A DNA stretch of 64,000 nucleotides, from positions 1,798,001-1,862,000 of the forward strand of contig NZ_CP092361.1 of the NCBI RefSeq assembly GCF_022354465.1, read 5' to 3'. The stretch is from Wielerella bovis. GTDB lineage: Bacteria; Pseudomonadota; Gammaproteobacteria; Burkholderiales; Neisseriaceae. The notes under the pieces were generated by a model. The model saw only the letters and a program-made list of their open reading frames with translations, was not told where the DNA came from and did not search any database. The position numbers and the translations under genes are program-made. Shown piece by piece: positions 28,454 to 37,456 of this stretch (its first letter is position 1; each line of letters starts with the position of its first letter).

Positions 28454-28499
28454 TTTTCAGGCTGCCTGAAAATAAATATTTATTTAGGCAGCCTGAAAA
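28454..28499 (-). terminator. Inverted DUS terminator after miaB
   Basis: CTTTTCAGGCTGCCTAA and its complement, separated by an AT-rich loop, directly follow the miaB stop on the minus strand and end in a T run (minus-strand reading). It separates miaB from lgt. Confidence 0.7.
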
Positions 28500-28502
28500 G
28501 AA

Positions 28503-29825
28503 TTAGGCAAGCAATTCGCCTGTCAATGAGAATGTACGTGCTTCTGTGATTTCCAATTCAACCATTTGATTAATCAAAGAAACATCTCCAAAGAAATTCA
28601 CCACGCGATTATTTGCCGTACGCGCTTGCAACATATCGGGGTCTTTTTTGGACACGCCTTCCACCAAACAGCGTTGGATTGTGCCGAGCATGGTTTGGTT
28701 GATTCGGGCGGTTTCCGCTTCAATCACTTCGTTCAGGGCTTCCAAACGGCGCACTTTTTCCGCGTGGGGTGTGTCGTCTGGCAAATTCGCGGCTGGCGTC
28801 CCTGGGCGCGGACTGTAAATGAACACAAAGCTCAAATCAAACGCGATGTCTTTGACCAATTTCAAAGTTTGCTCAAATTCGCGTTCCGTTTCCCCTGGGA
28901 AACCGACAATGAAATCCGAACTCAAACACAAATCGGGGCGAATGGCGCGCAATTTGCGGATAATGGATTTGTATTCCAAAGCCGTGTAACCGCGTTTCAT
29001 CGCGCTCAACACGCGGTCAGAACCGCTTTGAATCGGCAAATGCAAATGCGAAACCAATTTCGGCAAATCGCGATAACATTCAATAATCGCGTCCGAAAAT
29101 TCGCGTGGGTGGCTGGTTGTGAAACGCATGCGCTCAATACCAGGGATTTCATGCACAATCCGCAACAAAGTCGCAAAATCGCAAATTTCGCCATCGTCCA
29201 TTGCGCCGCGATAGGCGTTCACGTTTTGTCCCAACAAGTTGATTTCTTTCACGCCTTGTTGTGCCAAACCTGCAATTTCGGTCAAAACGTCATTGAGTGG
29301 GCGCGAAAATTCTTCGCCGCGCGTGTAAGGCACCACGCAGAAACTGCAATATTTGGAGCAGCCTTCCATAATGGAAATGAACGCGCTGCCGCCTTCCACA
29401 CGCGCTGGCGGCAGGTGGTCAAATTTTTCAATTTCGGGGAAAGAAATGTCCACTTGCGACAAGCCTGTGGTTTCCTTGTCCATAATCATTTTGGGGAGAC
29501 GGTGCAAAGTTTGTGGACCAAACACCACATCAACATAAGGCGCACGTTCCACAATCGCTTCGCCTTCTTGCGATGCCACGCAGCCGCCCACACCAATGAT
29601 TAAATTGGGATTTTGTTTTTTCAAATGTTTCACTCGACCCAAATCGGAAAACACTTTTTCTTGCGCTTTTTCGCGCACGGAGCAGGTGTTGAACAAAATG
29701 ATGTCGGCTTGTTCTGGTTCGGAAACCTGTTGCAATTCATCGCCTTCTGCCAAAACGGAGAGCATTTTTTCGCTGTCGTATTCGTTCATTTGACAGCCGA
29801 ATGTGCGGATAAAAACTTTTTTCAT
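28503..29825 (-). CDS. miaB: tRNA-2-methylthio-N6-dimethylallyladenosine synthase
   Basis: Radical-SAM methylthiotransferase modifying A37 of tRNAs that read UNN codons. 440 residues. The N-terminal UPF0004 domain has three iron-sulfur cysteines ([32 protein letters not shown]). The radical-SAM core has [19 protein letters not shown], and the C-terminal TRAM-like domain covers the last 65 residues. Full length, ATG start. The upstream 780-bp gap is packed with repeats. Confidence 0.97.
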   Translation of the reverse strand: MKKVFIRTFGCQMNEYDSEKMLSVLAEGDELQQVSEPEQADIILFNTCSVREKAQEKVFSDLGRVKHLKKQNPNLIIGVGGCVASQEGEAIVERAPYVDVVFGPQTLHRLPKMIMDKETTGLSQVDISFPEIEKFDHLPPARVEGGSAFISIMEGCSKYCSFCVVPYTRGEEFSRPLNDVLTEIAGLAQQGVKEINLLGQNVNAYRGAMDDGEICDFATLLRIVHEIPGIERMRFTTSHPREFSDAIIECYRDLPKLVSHLHLPIQSGSDRVLSAMKRGYTALEYKSIIRKLRAIRPDLCLSSDFIVGFPGETEREFEQTLKLVKDIAFDLSFVFIYSPRPGTPAANLPDDTPHAEKVRRLEALNEVIEAETARINQTMLGTIQRCLVEGVSKKDPDMLQARTANNRVVNFFGDVSLINQMVELEITEARTFSLTGELLA

Positions 29826-29925
29826 GGTTTGTGTACTTTCAGGTAGCCCGTAATTGCGGGGCTGATGTTGAAAAATATTTTCAGGCTGCCTAATCTTTGT
29901 CTAATCCATTCAGGCTGCCTGAAAA

Positions 29926-30017
29926 CTCGTAGCTTGGATATTTGTACCCAACAATTTTTCAAATAAAATAAATATTTATTAAATATATAAAATGTCGGAT
30001 TCAAAAATCCGACTACA
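29926..30017. repeat. Degenerate GTAGGTCGG-type palindromic element
   Basis: Left part CTCGTAGCTTGGATATTTGTACCC and right part GTCGGATTCAAAAATCCGACTAC bracket an AT-rich core (AAATAAATATTTATTAAATA). The core closely matches the one in 11111-11202, so both belong to one family of about 92 bp. Confidence 0.6.
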
Positions 30018-30030
30018 ATTTTAGGCTTTG

Positions 30031-30137
30031 TATAGTGGATTCACTAAATCAGGACAAGGCGACAGCGACCGTCGTGTACACATACATAGTACATAAGGGA
30101 GCTGACAACGCTGTACTGGTTTAGTGAATTCACTATA
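30031..30137. repeat. Correia-like element, complete
   Basis: 107 bp, starting TATAGTGGATTCACTAAATC and ending GGTTTAGTGAATTCACTATA. The core has AGGACAAGGCGACAGCGACC and ACAACGCTGTACTGG. This closely follows the classical neisserial Correia element (TATAGTGGATTAA ends, CAGGACAAGGCGAC core). Confidence 0.85.
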
Positions 30138-30229
30138 AAAGTTTCAGCCTGAAATATTTTTCAGGCTGCCTATAAAAATAGAAAAATCGTATTATATAGC
30201 TAACTCAATTTAAAACAAGTATAGCCGTT

Positions 30230-30307
30230 TGAAATTAACACATACAGCGTTGCCAGCTCCATTAGCGGTCGCTGTCGCCCTGTCGGTGTTAATTTAAAAC
30301 GACTATA
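30230..30307. repeat. Short Correia-like element TATAGCCGTTTGAAATTAAC
   Basis: 78 bp with the ends TATAGCCGTTTGAAATTAAC and GTTAATTTAAAACGACTATA. The core CAGCGTTGCCAGCTCC...GCGGTCGCTGTCGCCCTGTC is the reverse reading of the Correia-like core, internally shortened. Confidence 0.7.
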
Positions 30308-30392
30308 ATTAACTATAAAACTGTCGGATACAATTATCCAACTTCGACTTTAGGCAGCCTGAATAGATTAAAAATTTCAGGCTGCCTAAATT

Positions 30393-30608
30393 TTAAGAAC
30401 TTATACTCATAAGCTTAATATAGTCGTGGAAATGAAAATGCAGTACAAGGCGACAACGCCCGCCGTGTACGAATAGTACATAAGGGCGTTGGCAACGCCG
30501 TACTGCTTTTTCAGTTCTGCAACTATATCTTGCTTTTATTGCCAATCTACTAGCTTACTGTATTGAATTTTAAATAATTATTCATAAAATTAATAAAACA
30601 GGTTCTTA
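30393..30608. repeat. TTAAGAAC...GTTCTTA element carrying a nested insertion
   Basis: The outer element starts TTAAGAACTTATACTCATAA and ends ATAAAACAGGTTCTTA, the same ends as the elements at 31951-32117 and 39952-40120. It is interrupted after its first 26 bases by the 109-bp TATAGTCG element (30419-30527). The right end includes the TAA stop of metY (30606-30608, minus strand). Confidence 0.7.
30419..30527. repeat. TATAGTCG-type Correia-like element, copy 2 (nested)
   Basis: 109 bp, nearly identical to 16028-16136. It sits inside the TTAAGAAC element. The junctions fit insertion at a TA dinucleotide: left host sequence AAGCTTAA then TATAG, right end ACTATA then TCTTGC. Confidence 0.8.
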
Positions 30609-31883
30609 TTCTTTCGCTGCTGCCAATGCTTGCGTTAAATCATCAATCAAATCATCAATATGTTCAATACCGATACTTAAACGAATCATATCCACTGGCA
30701 CACCAGCTGCTGCCAATTCTGCTTCATTCAATTGGCGATGAGTAGTTGTAGCAGGATGAGTCGCCAATGATTTTGCATCGCCAATGTTTACCAAGCGTAA
30801 AAACAGTTGCAGCGCATCAATGAATTTTGCGCCTGCCTCACGTCCGCCCTTGATGCCAAAACTTAATAGACCAGATGCTTTGCCGTCATAATCACGGTCA
30901 ATCAAAGATTTAAATGGGCTATTATCCAAAGCAGGATAATTGACCCATGCAACTTGTGGATGATTTTGCAAAAATTGCGCTACTTTCAAAGCATTCTCGC
31001 AATGACGTTCCATGCGTAACGATAAAGTCTCCAAGCCTTGCAACAATAAAAATGCGCTTTGTGGCGACAATGCTGCGCCTGTATTGCGTAATGGCACGAC
31101 ACGCGCTCTGGCAATATACGCAGCTGCACCAAAGGATTCGGTGTAATTCACGCCGTGATAGGAAATATCGGGGCGGTTGAAAATCGCATCAAAACGTGGA
31201 TTACCAGCCCATGTAAATTTGCCACTATCAATGATGGCACCGCCAATTGTTGTACCGTGTCCGCCAATATATTTGGTTAAAGATTGCACCACAATATCTG
31301 CTCCGTGTTCAATCGGGCGGAACAGAGCTGGCGATGGTACGGTATTATCCACCATCAACGGCAAACCTTGTGCGTGTGCTGCTTGGGCAAAGGCGGCAAT
31401 GTCCACCACATTAATCGCAGGATTACCAATGGATTCGCAATAAACCAAACGGGTTCGTTCATCGGTAACAGCAGCGATTTGTTCGGGTTGGTCGGGGTCA
31501 ATGAAACGAACTTCAATGCCTTGACGCGGCAGGCTGTGGGCAAAGAAATTGTAGGTACCACCGTATAAGGTTTTGGTTGCAATGATGTTGTCACCTGCTT
31601 CCACCAAGTTTTGCACGGCATAAGTAATCGCTGCCATGCCACTGGCAACCGCAAGTGCAGCAATGCCACCTTCCAACTGTGCCACACGTTCTTCCAATAC
31701 AGCGGTGGTGGGATTCATGATGCGCGTGTAGATGTTGCCAGCCACATTTAAATTAAACAAATCTGCGCCATGCTGCGTATTGTCAAACGTGTAGGATGTG
31801 GTTTGATAAATCGGTACAGCGGCAGCTTTGGTGGTGGGTTCAGATTTGTAGCCTGCGTGTAAGGCGATGGTTTCGCGTTTCAT
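30606..31883 (-). CDS. metY: O-acetylhomoserine sulfhydrylase (MetY)
   Basis: PLP enzyme forming homocysteine from O-acetylhomoserine and sulfide in methionine synthesis. 425 residues, the normal length for this Cys/Met family member. Motifs: QTTSYTFDNTQHGADLF, YTRIMNPT, CESIGNPAINVVDIAA and the PLP-lysine in VVQSLTKYIGGHGTTIGG. The C-terminal domain has ATTTHRQL. The stop codon coincides with the end of a mobile repeat, so the extreme C-terminus may have been set by that insertion. Confidence 0.95.
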   Translation of the reverse strand: MKRETIALHAGYKSEPTTKAAAVPIYQTTSYTFDNTQHGADLFNLNVAGNIYTRIMNPTTAVLEERVAQLEGGIAALAVASGMAAITYAVQNLVEAGDNIIATKTLYGGTYNFFAHSLPRQGIEVRFIDPDQPEQIAAVTDERTRLVYCESIGNPAINVVDIAAFAQAAHAQGLPLMVDNTVPSPALFRPIEHGADIVVQSLTKYIGGHGTTIGGAIIDSGKFTWAGNPRFDAIFNRPDISYHGVNYTESFGAAAYIARARVVPLRNTGAALSPQSAFLLLQGLETLSLRMERHCENALKVAQFLQNHPQVAWVNYPALDNSPFKSLIDRDYDGKASGLLSFGIKGGREAGAKFIDALQLFLRLVNIGDAKSLATHPATTTHRQLNEAELAAAGVPVDMIRLSIGIEHIDDLIDDLTQALAAAKE

Positions 31884-31950
31884 ATTGTTTCCTTTGTATG
31901 ATGGTTGGTTAAAAAAGTTTCAGGCAGCCTGAAACTGATAAAATCCATTC

Positions 31951-32117
31951 TTAGAACCTGTATTCATCATTTTGGTAGCTTGATTTTGTTGATTTTTTTG
32001 CGAACACAAGGCGGGTTTTGTGCCCATAGCGAGACCATTGGCATAAAAATCCAACGCAGTAGGCGCGGAAAAAAACAATAAAAGCAAGCCATCAAGGTTG
32101 TGAATACAGGTTCTTAA
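31951..32117. repeat. 167-bp TTAGAACCTGTATTCA element, copy 1
   Basis: The ends TTAGAACCTGTATTCA and TGAATACAGGTTCTTAA are inverted repeats. The interior contains ACAAGGCG, CAACGCAGTAGG and GCGG motifs shared with 39952-40120. No coding capacity. It lies between metY and the small membrane gene at 32241. Confidence 0.8.
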
Positions 32118-32146
32118 TTATGGTACACAAAATGACATTCATCAAA

Positions 32147-32253
32147 TATAGTAAATTAAAATAAGAAATCTGCTTCGTTGCCCACGCCCTTATGTACTTG
32201 GTGTACACGGCGAGCGTTGTCGCCTTGCATCTTTCTTATTTTAATTCACTATA
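32147..32253. repeat. Correia-like element overlapping the end of a small gene
   Basis: 107 bp, starting TATAGTAAATTAAAATAAGA and ending TCTTATTTTAATTCACTATA, of the same sub-type as 27375-27472. Its right end supplies the last codons and the TAA stop of the gene 32241-32540. Confidence 0.8.
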
Positions 32254-32540
32254 TCATGATTTTCAGATGCTGCTTGATTTTTTCGTTTCATTTCTTGGCA
32301 TACTTGATAAGTAAAATCTTCCCATTTCAAATGTAAATAACACACCATGCCCAATGTAAACGGCAATAACGCCATCCACCAAGCACTCATTTCAAAAGCA
32401 AGATAAATTAGCGTACCGAATGCCATTAAAAACAATATCATGAAAACAATATCAGGCAACCATAAGTCAGATTCTTTGAATCCGACAAATTTTGTGCTTG
32501 CTGAAAAAATGTCAGATACAAATATCCGACCCACATCCAT
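32241..32540 (-). CDS. Small two-pass membrane protein whose ends derive from repeats
   Basis: 99 residues with two membrane segments (about residues 31-48, FMILFLMAFGTLIYLAF, and 52-66, WMALLPFTLGMVCYL). The ATG at 32540 follows AAAGG at about 7 bp. The first 25 or so codons read through a GTCGGATA-type repeat (VGRIFVSDIF...VGFKESDL), and the last codons (DIVN) plus stop come from a Correia-like end. The original gene probably started near the internal ATG (MILFLMAF) and was rebuilt by insertions. Confidence 0.55.
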   Translation of the reverse strand: MDVGRIFVSDIFSASTKFVGFKESDLWLPDIVFMILFLMAFGTLIYLAFEMSAWWMALLPFTLGMVCYLHLKWEDFTYQVCQEMKRKNQAASENHDIVN

Positions 32541-32560
32541 TTTTACCTTTGCTCAATATA

Positions 32561-32590
32561 AAAGGCAGCCTGAAACTTTTCAGGCTGCCT
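32561..32590. terminator. Inverted DUS hairpin
   Basis: AAAGGCAGCCTGAAA and TTTCAGGCTGCCT form a long stem with a minimal loop. It lies just upstream of the 32540 start (minus strand). Confidence 0.55.
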
Positions 32591-32912
32591 AAAACCTGTC
32601 CCCTCCCACGCTGGCGGGGGAGCGTTAGGGGGCAGACTTACCAAGTTCTTCAATTTCATACCGCGTAGGTCGGATACTTGTATCCGACAAAACTTGTGGT
32701 TGCGTCTGAAAAGGAACAGATTGGCGGTAACTTCAAAAAATTGTCGTGTACTGAAAGGCAGCCTGAAAACTTATTTGATATTGGGCTATTAACATAAAAA
32801 TCATTTTATATTCAAATATATGATTATAGGCAGCCTGAAAGAGATTTAAAGACATTGTGCTTATTGGTAGGGCAGCGAGGACATACTCTACGTTTACTAA
32901 AAATATTATGTA
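32591..32912. other. Intergenic repeat mosaic
   Basis: Contains a C-rich hairpin (CCCCTCCCACGCTGGCGGGGGAG), a GTAGGTCGGATACTTGTATCCGAC palindrome, the end of a TTACAGTACACGACA repeat (GTCGTGTACTGAAAGG) and two DUS. It reads as a third, rearranged copy of the composite repeat. I see no gene here. Confidence 0.6.
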
Positions 32913-33314
32913 CTATTGATTTTTAATTTGTTGTTTCAATAATTCAAACATTTCTTTAATCATAATTAATTCTTGGTTTTTTTGTGCTAATAATTCATCT
33001 TTATGTTGAATAATTAAATTAAGTTTTTGAATTTCAGATGCATCATTACCAAATAAGTTTACATTACCAATATTTTGATTATTATCGCTGTCTTTAATTT
33101 GAATAGTAATTCCATTAACATCTTTTTTAATTAAATCGGAAATATCAATATTTAAAACTTGTGCAATCTGTTCCAGTTTTTCAATATTTAAACGTACTTC
33201 ACCACGTTCAATCCGCGCATAACCACTTGGCGACATTTCTAACTTTTCAGCCATTTCTTCTTGCGACCATTGATTTAATTCGCGTGCTAAACGGATTTTT
33301 TCATAAGTTTCCAT
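32913..33314 (-). CDS. XRE-family transcriptional regulator with coiled-coil tail
   Basis: 133 residues. An N-terminal helix-turn-helix of the Cro/CI type (residues about 7-60: KIRLARELNQWSQEEMAEKL, then SPSGYARIERGEVRLN and LEQIAQVLNIDISDLI). Next comes a short polar segment (QIKDSDNNQNIGNVNLFGND) and a C-terminal coiled coil (about 90-130) probably for dimerisation. AT-rich compared with neighbours. Divergent from the lipoprotein at 33457; an 18-bp palindrome lies between them. Confidence 0.88.
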   Translation of the reverse strand: METYEKIRLARELNQWSQEEMAEKLEMSPSGYARIERGEVRLNIEKLEQIAQVLNIDISDLIKKDVNGITIQIKDSDNNQNIGNVNLFGNDASEIQKLNLIIQHKDELLAQKNQELIMIKEMFELLKQQIKNQ

Positions 33315-33346
33315 ATTTTTTGCTCTTTTTTGAAAGTTACTGCACT

Positions 33347-33364
33347 TTTAAGCTCTAGCTTAAA
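33347..33364. promoter_or_regulatory. Palindromic operator candidate
   Basis: TTTAAGCT-CT-AGCTTAAA, perfect 8-bp arms with a 2-bp centre, 33 bp upstream of the XRE start and 93 bp before the lipoprotein start. It is the natural binding site for the dimeric XRE protein and could control both divergent genes. Confidence 0.6.
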
Positions 33365-33456
33365 GCAGTTTTGATCAGTAAATTAACTTGATTTTTAATT
33401 CTATCACGGTGCAATGCATTGTACCATCTCTTGAACTTGATAAATTGGAGAACAAA

Positions 33457-34713
33457 ATGAAACACTTTTTTATAACTTGCTGCACTGCTTTATTAATTTC
33501 TGCTTGCTCACAGCAAGTGGATTTTAGTGAAACAAATGTTGTTAGTGGTAGAATTTTTGAAGCGAGTACGAATAAACCATTTAGTGGCAAAGTAACCAAT
33601 ATTCCCTATATTCAACTTCCTATCCAGTATGCAACTGCTGCTTTACAAATGTATGTTGAAATTTCAGGTAGCAAAAGTATATTAAATTCCATACAAAAGG
33701 GCGGTATTTCTGCTTTCATGAATGATAGTGGTAAAGATTTTCCGATTGTATGTGATATTACAGTTAAAGAAGGTAATTTATCTGGACCTGTATCATGTCA
33801 TATCAATGGTAATACACACTTGGAAATATTTTCTTTTAATTTTGAAAATAATGCATTAAATGGGGAAATAAAAATCAGCGACTTAAATAACGAACAGACA
33901 AGCACCATTCCTGTGTTTAATGGGAATATGGTTAATGGAAAATTAGATGGTAAATTTACTATATCCAGTAAGCACACAGGTAAAATCATTGCAACAGGAC
34001 AATTAATCTCTGGGAAATTAGATGGAGAGCGAGTATTTTATAGTGCAGATGGAACTTTATTTGAAAAAGATAATTATACCAAAGGTACTTTAGTAAGCAA
34101 AACCATTTATAATCCACAGACAGGGCAGCCATTTACAACTGCAGTTTATAATGAATATGGGCAACATATTATGGATTGGGCAAAAGTAGAGTTTATCGCA
34201 ACAAATGAAAAAGGAGAATTAGCAGATAAAATTCGTATTTTTAGGGTAACTGAATACCAAAGTTTTATCCAAGAGGATGGATTTAAAAATACAAGAATAA
34301 CGAAAAAAATATATTACAATGTAGATACTGGTGCATTGCTGGGTGTGTTAACTTATAAAGATGGTAGCCCTTTTAATGGAATAGATTATGGTATGAATGA
34401 TAAAGGAATAATTAATGATGAACATAATAGAGAATACATTAATGGTAACGTAGGCAAAACAAAAGCAGAATTAGAGCAAGAAGAGGAAAACGCCAAACAA
34501 GCTGCAGAATATGAGCGTATTAGAGAAGAAGAAAAACAAAGAGCTGCTGCGGAACAAGAAATTCAAGCACGAGAATTAGAGCGTGAATTTAGAGCTAAAG
34601 TAGAAGAGGAGTTTCAAAATTGCCTACAAAATACAGCAGTCGATTATCCTAATTTAACGGAGAATGAAATCCAACGACGTTGTGAGATAGATAAAGAATT
34701 TATGTTGAAATAA
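33457..34713 (+). CDS. Lipoprotein with repeated beta-motifs and a charged coiled-coil tail
   Basis: 418 residues from the ATG at 33457 (MKHFFITCCTALLISAC), chosen for the signal peptide, lipobox ISAC and TTGGAG upstream. The middle (about residues 110-300) has repeated G-x-hydrophobic segments (NGNMVNGKLDGKFTI, GQLISGKLDGERVFY), as in MORN/YwqK-type repeats. The tail (about 340-400) is a highly charged coiled coil (EEEKQRAAAEQEIQAREL). The gene is AT-rich and, unlike its neighbours, free of DUS, suggesting acquisition. Function unknown. Confidence 0.75.
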   Translation: MKHFFITCCTALLISACSQQVDFSETNVVSGRIFEASTNKPFSGKVTNIPYIQLPIQYATAALQMYVEISGSKSILNSIQKGGISAFMNDSGKDFPIVCDITVKEGNLSGPVSCHINGNTHLEIFSFNFENNALNGEIKISDLNNEQTSTIPVFNGNMVNGKLDGKFTISSKHTGKIIATGQLISGKLDGERVFYSADGTLFEKDNYTKGTLVSKTIYNPQTGQPFTTAVYNEYGQHIMDWAKVEFIATNEKGELADKIRIFRVTEYQSFIQEDGFKNTRITKKIYYNVDTGALLGVLTYKDGSPFNGIDYGMNDKGIINDEHNREYINGNVGKTKAELEQEEENAKQAAEYERIREEEKQRAAAEQEIQARELEREFRAKVEEEFQNCLQNTAVDYPNLTENEIQRRCEIDKEFMLK

Positions 34714-34805
34714 ACTAATGTAATTCGGCATTTAGGCTGTCTGAACATCAATTCTTCATAAACTGCACAATAACTGTAAGTCAGTTTGTTACTTTTGTTC
34801 AATAT

Positions 34806-34851
34806 AAAAAGGCAGCCTGAAAAGCCATTTGTAAACTTTTCAGGCTGCCTC
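34806..34851. terminator. Bidirectional DUS terminator
   Basis: AAAAAGGCAGCCTGAAAAG and CTTTTCAGGCTGCCT form a long stem between the convergent genes 33457-34713 (+) and UPF0210 (-). Confidence 0.7.
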
Positions 34852-34856
34852 ATTCA

Positions 34857-36215
34857 TCAATTCTTCATCGACTGCACAGGCGCAGGAATCCGCCCACCGC
34901 GATTGACAAACACTTCACACGAACCTTCTTTCACAGGCATAATCGGCGCGTAGCCCAGCAAACCGCCAAATTCCACGCTCTCGCCCACGTCTTTGCCCGT
35001 AACGGGGATAATCCGCACCGCCGTTGTTTTGCTGTTAATCATGCCAATGGCGGCTTCGTCTGCGATAATGCCTGAAATGGTTGCCGCGCTGGTTTTGCCC
35101 GCCACCGCAATCATGTCCAAACCGACTGAACACACCGCCGTCATCGCTTCCAATTTATCCAGCGTGAGAATACCGCTTTCCGCCGCCGCAATCATGCCTT
35201 CGTCTTCCGACACGGGAATGAACGCGCCACTCAAACCGCCCACCGCGCTGCTTGCCATCATGCCGCCTTTTTTCACCGCGTCATTGAGCAAAGCCAGAGC
35301 CGCCGTTGTGCCATGCGTACCGCACACCGACAAACCCATGCTTTCCAAAATCCGCGCCACGCTGTCGCCGACCGCAGGTGTGGGTGCCAGCGACAAGTCC
35401 AAAATGCCAAACGGAATGTTCAACATTTTCGCTGCTTCCTGCCCGATTAATTCGCCCACGCGCGTGATTTTGAACGCGGTTTTCTTCACAATTTCCGCGA
35501 TTTCCGTTAAATCATGGCTGTCGCAACCCTGTAAGGCAGCCTGAACCACGCCCGGACCCGATACGCCTACATTGATAATCGCGTCCGCTTCGCCCGAACC
35601 GTGAAACGCGCCCGCCATAAACGGATTGTCTTCCACCGCATTACAAAACACCACGATTTTGGCGCAACCAAAGCCTTCGGGCGTGATGTTTGCCGTTTCC
35701 TTGATGATTTCGCCCGCCAATTTGACCGCGTCCATATTAATCCCAGCGCGGGTTGAACCGATGTTGATGGACGAGCAGACAATATCGGTGGTTTTCATCG
35801 CTTCGGGAATGCTGCGAATCAGCGTTTCATCGGCTGGCGACATGCCTTTTTGCACCAGCGCGGAAAAGCCGCCAATAAACGATACACCTATGTCTTTCGC
35901 TGCCTTATCAAGGGTTTGGGCGATGGAAACATAGCTGTCTGCGCCTGTTGCTGCTGCGATTTGCGCGATGGGGGTAACTGAAATGCGCTGATTCACAATG
36001 GGTACGCCGTATTTGGCAGACAAATATTGTGCGGTTTTGACCAAATCTTTGCCAATGCGTGTGATTTTATTGTAAATATTTTGGTTTAATATGTTGATAT
36101 CGGGGTGAATGCAATCGTGCAAATCAATACCGATGGTAATGGTGCGCACGTCAAAATTTTGCTCGGCGACCATATTGATGGTTTCTAGGATTTCGTTGGT
36201 GTGGAGATTATTCAT
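34857..36215 (-). CDS. UPF0210 (PFL/DUF711) family protein
   Basis: 452 residues, cytosolic, clearly of the UPF0210 family. Conserved blocks: [68 protein letters not shown] and [13 protein letters not shown] at the C-terminus. The function is unknown; some relatives resemble glycyl-radical proteins in structure but lack the radical motif. It is usually encoded directly after a UPF0237 ACT-domain protein; here that partner is at 40117-40389, nearly 4 kb away. The stop is almost in contact with a DUS terminator. Confidence 0.93.
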   Translation of the reverse strand: MNNLHTNEILETINMVAEQNFDVRTITIGIDLHDCIHPDINILNQNIYNKITRIGKDLVKTAQYLSAKYGVPIVNQRISVTPIAQIAAATGADSYVSIAQTLDKAAKDIGVSFIGGFSALVQKGMSPADETLIRSIPEAMKTTDIVCSSINIGSTRAGINMDAVKLAGEIIKETANITPEGFGCAKIVVFCNAVEDNPFMAGAFHGSGEADAIINVGVSGPGVVQAALQGCDSHDLTEIAEIVKKTAFKITRVGELIGQEAAKMLNIPFGILDLSLAPTPAVGDSVARILESMGLSVCGTHGTTAALALLNDAVKKGGMMASSAVGGLSGAFIPVSEDEGMIAAAESGILTLDKLEAMTAVCSVGLDMIAVAGKTSAATISGIIADEAAIGMINSKTTAVRIIPVTGKDVGESVEFGGLLGYAPIMPVKEGSCEVFVNRGGRIPAPVQSMKN

Positions 36216-36380
36216 GGGTTTCCTTGAAAATTAGATTTGGGTTTTCAGGCAGCCTGAAACGATATAGCAATATTTGTAAGGTATAACTTATTGTACCAAA
36301 AATCTCAAATTACTCAATTATTTGAAATGATGTAACGAGTTTTACCCTACATTGTTGTGTATTTTCAGGCAGCCTGAAAG

Positions 36381-36477
36381 TTATTCAAATTCAGTAATTT
36401 CACTTTTTATTAACAGAATATTTCGGCTCACCAATCTGATAAGACGAAATCAATTTTTTCAAATCATCGTTCACTTT
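36381..36477 (-). pseudogene. Remnant of a duplicated lipoprotein gene
   Basis: The first 23 bases match the 3' end of the lipoprotein gene 37457-38119 (TTATTCAAATTCNGTAATTTCAC). The rest matches its 5' third (TTCGGCTCACCAATCTGATAAG... against TTTGGCTCACCAATCTGATAAG...). About 490 bp between are deleted. It is a decayed partial copy on the far side of gene 36594-37430. Confidence 0.75.
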
Positions 36478-36593
36478 GTGTCGGGCATGAATGCCCGACC
36501 TACAAATTCAAATTGTTATATACTGTAAAGCTGCCTGAAACTGGTAAAATCAATGCCATTATTGTACATAAAATGGGGTTTATCCCAATATGT

Positions 36594-37430
36594 ATGAATG
36601 CGTCCATTCCCAATCCATTTCATACCATCGTGGCAGAATTTTACCAAGTTTTTGCCTATCCCAAGCCTGCACAACGATTGAATGTTTGCGATTGCGGTCG
36701 TTGCGTACACCCTGATTTTGAACGGGAAATGCGTACTTTGTCCTTGCGTGAATTGCAAAAAGCCCATATTTATGAATACATTCGTACAGTCTCATTGATT
36801 GGTGCTGTCTCATTGGAAGCCGAACGCCCCGATGAAGTCCGTTATTTTTTGCCGCGCATGGTGGAATTGTTCACGCAGGGCAAAGAATTGCACCATTCCA
36901 TTGAAGTATATTTCAAGCGCGTAGGCGAATGCGTTGCCCATTTTACACCAACAGAAATGGCTTTATGGCAACGATTTTGTAATGAATATTTGATGGCTTT
37001 ACTGAGTATTTATCCTTATGAAAAAATAGATTGGAAAGTTAAGGATATTGGAAACGATTTATTCAATTATGTGGTCATGTTCCACATTGGCTGTGCGGAC
37101 ATTCAACCATTTTTGGCTTTTTGGGCGACACAAAACACGCCACAATCCACACTGAATTATGTTTTGAATGCCTATGGCGAATATTGGGGCGAGCGTTATC
37201 ACACTTATCCGCCTGCTTGTTCATGGCACAATGAATTTGCCAATGATTATCCCGAACTGAAAATCATCATGGAAAATTGGCTGAATCATCCGCAACATAA
37301 AGCGCATTTTGTAAATTGTTTGCTGGATTTAAGCGCAGATGAAATTCAAAAATACCATGACGCATACGATAAGATGGGTATTTGGGCTTACAACAGCATA
37401 GATGATTTATTTGATATTTTGACGGAATAA
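36594..37430 (+). CDS. Hypothetical protein with CxCxxC motif
   Basis: 278 residues from the ATG at 36594; in-frame ATGs at 36573 and 36513 exist, but the upstream codons derive from a DUS and repeat. Near the N-terminus LNVCDCGRCVHPDFE could bind zinc or form disulfides. It is followed by RTLSLRELQKAHIYEYIRT and VRYFLPRMVELFTQGKE, then a largely helical remainder. No signal peptide. Not assigned to a family with confidence. It lies between a lipoprotein gene and that gene's broken copy, suggesting arrival with a duplicated or exchanged block. Confidence 0.65.
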   Translation: MNASIPNPFHTIVAEFYQVFAYPKPAQRLNVCDCGRCVHPDFEREMRTLSLRELQKAHIYEYIRTVSLIGAVSLEAERPDEVRYFLPRMVELFTQGKELHHSIEVYFKRVGECVAHFTPTEMALWQRFCNEYLMALLSIYPYEKIDWKVKDIGNDLFNYVVMFHIGCADIQPFLAFWATQNTPQSTLNYVLNAYGEYWGERYHTYPPACSWHNEFANDYPELKIIMENWLNHPQHKAHFVNCLLDLSADEIQKYHDAYDKMGIWAYNSIDDLFDILTE

Positions 37431-37456
37431 ATTTGGGCTTTCAGGCAGCCTGAAAA

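Noticed and set aside
28566..29603. 345-codon open frame opposite miaB
   Set aside because: Antisense to a strongly conserved radical-SAM gene; His/Phe/Ala-rich low-information translation with no start context.
29826..30605. CRISPR array in the repeat-rich gap between miaB and metY
   Set aside because: The repeats are different families, inverted rather than direct, with no regular spacing and no cas genes.
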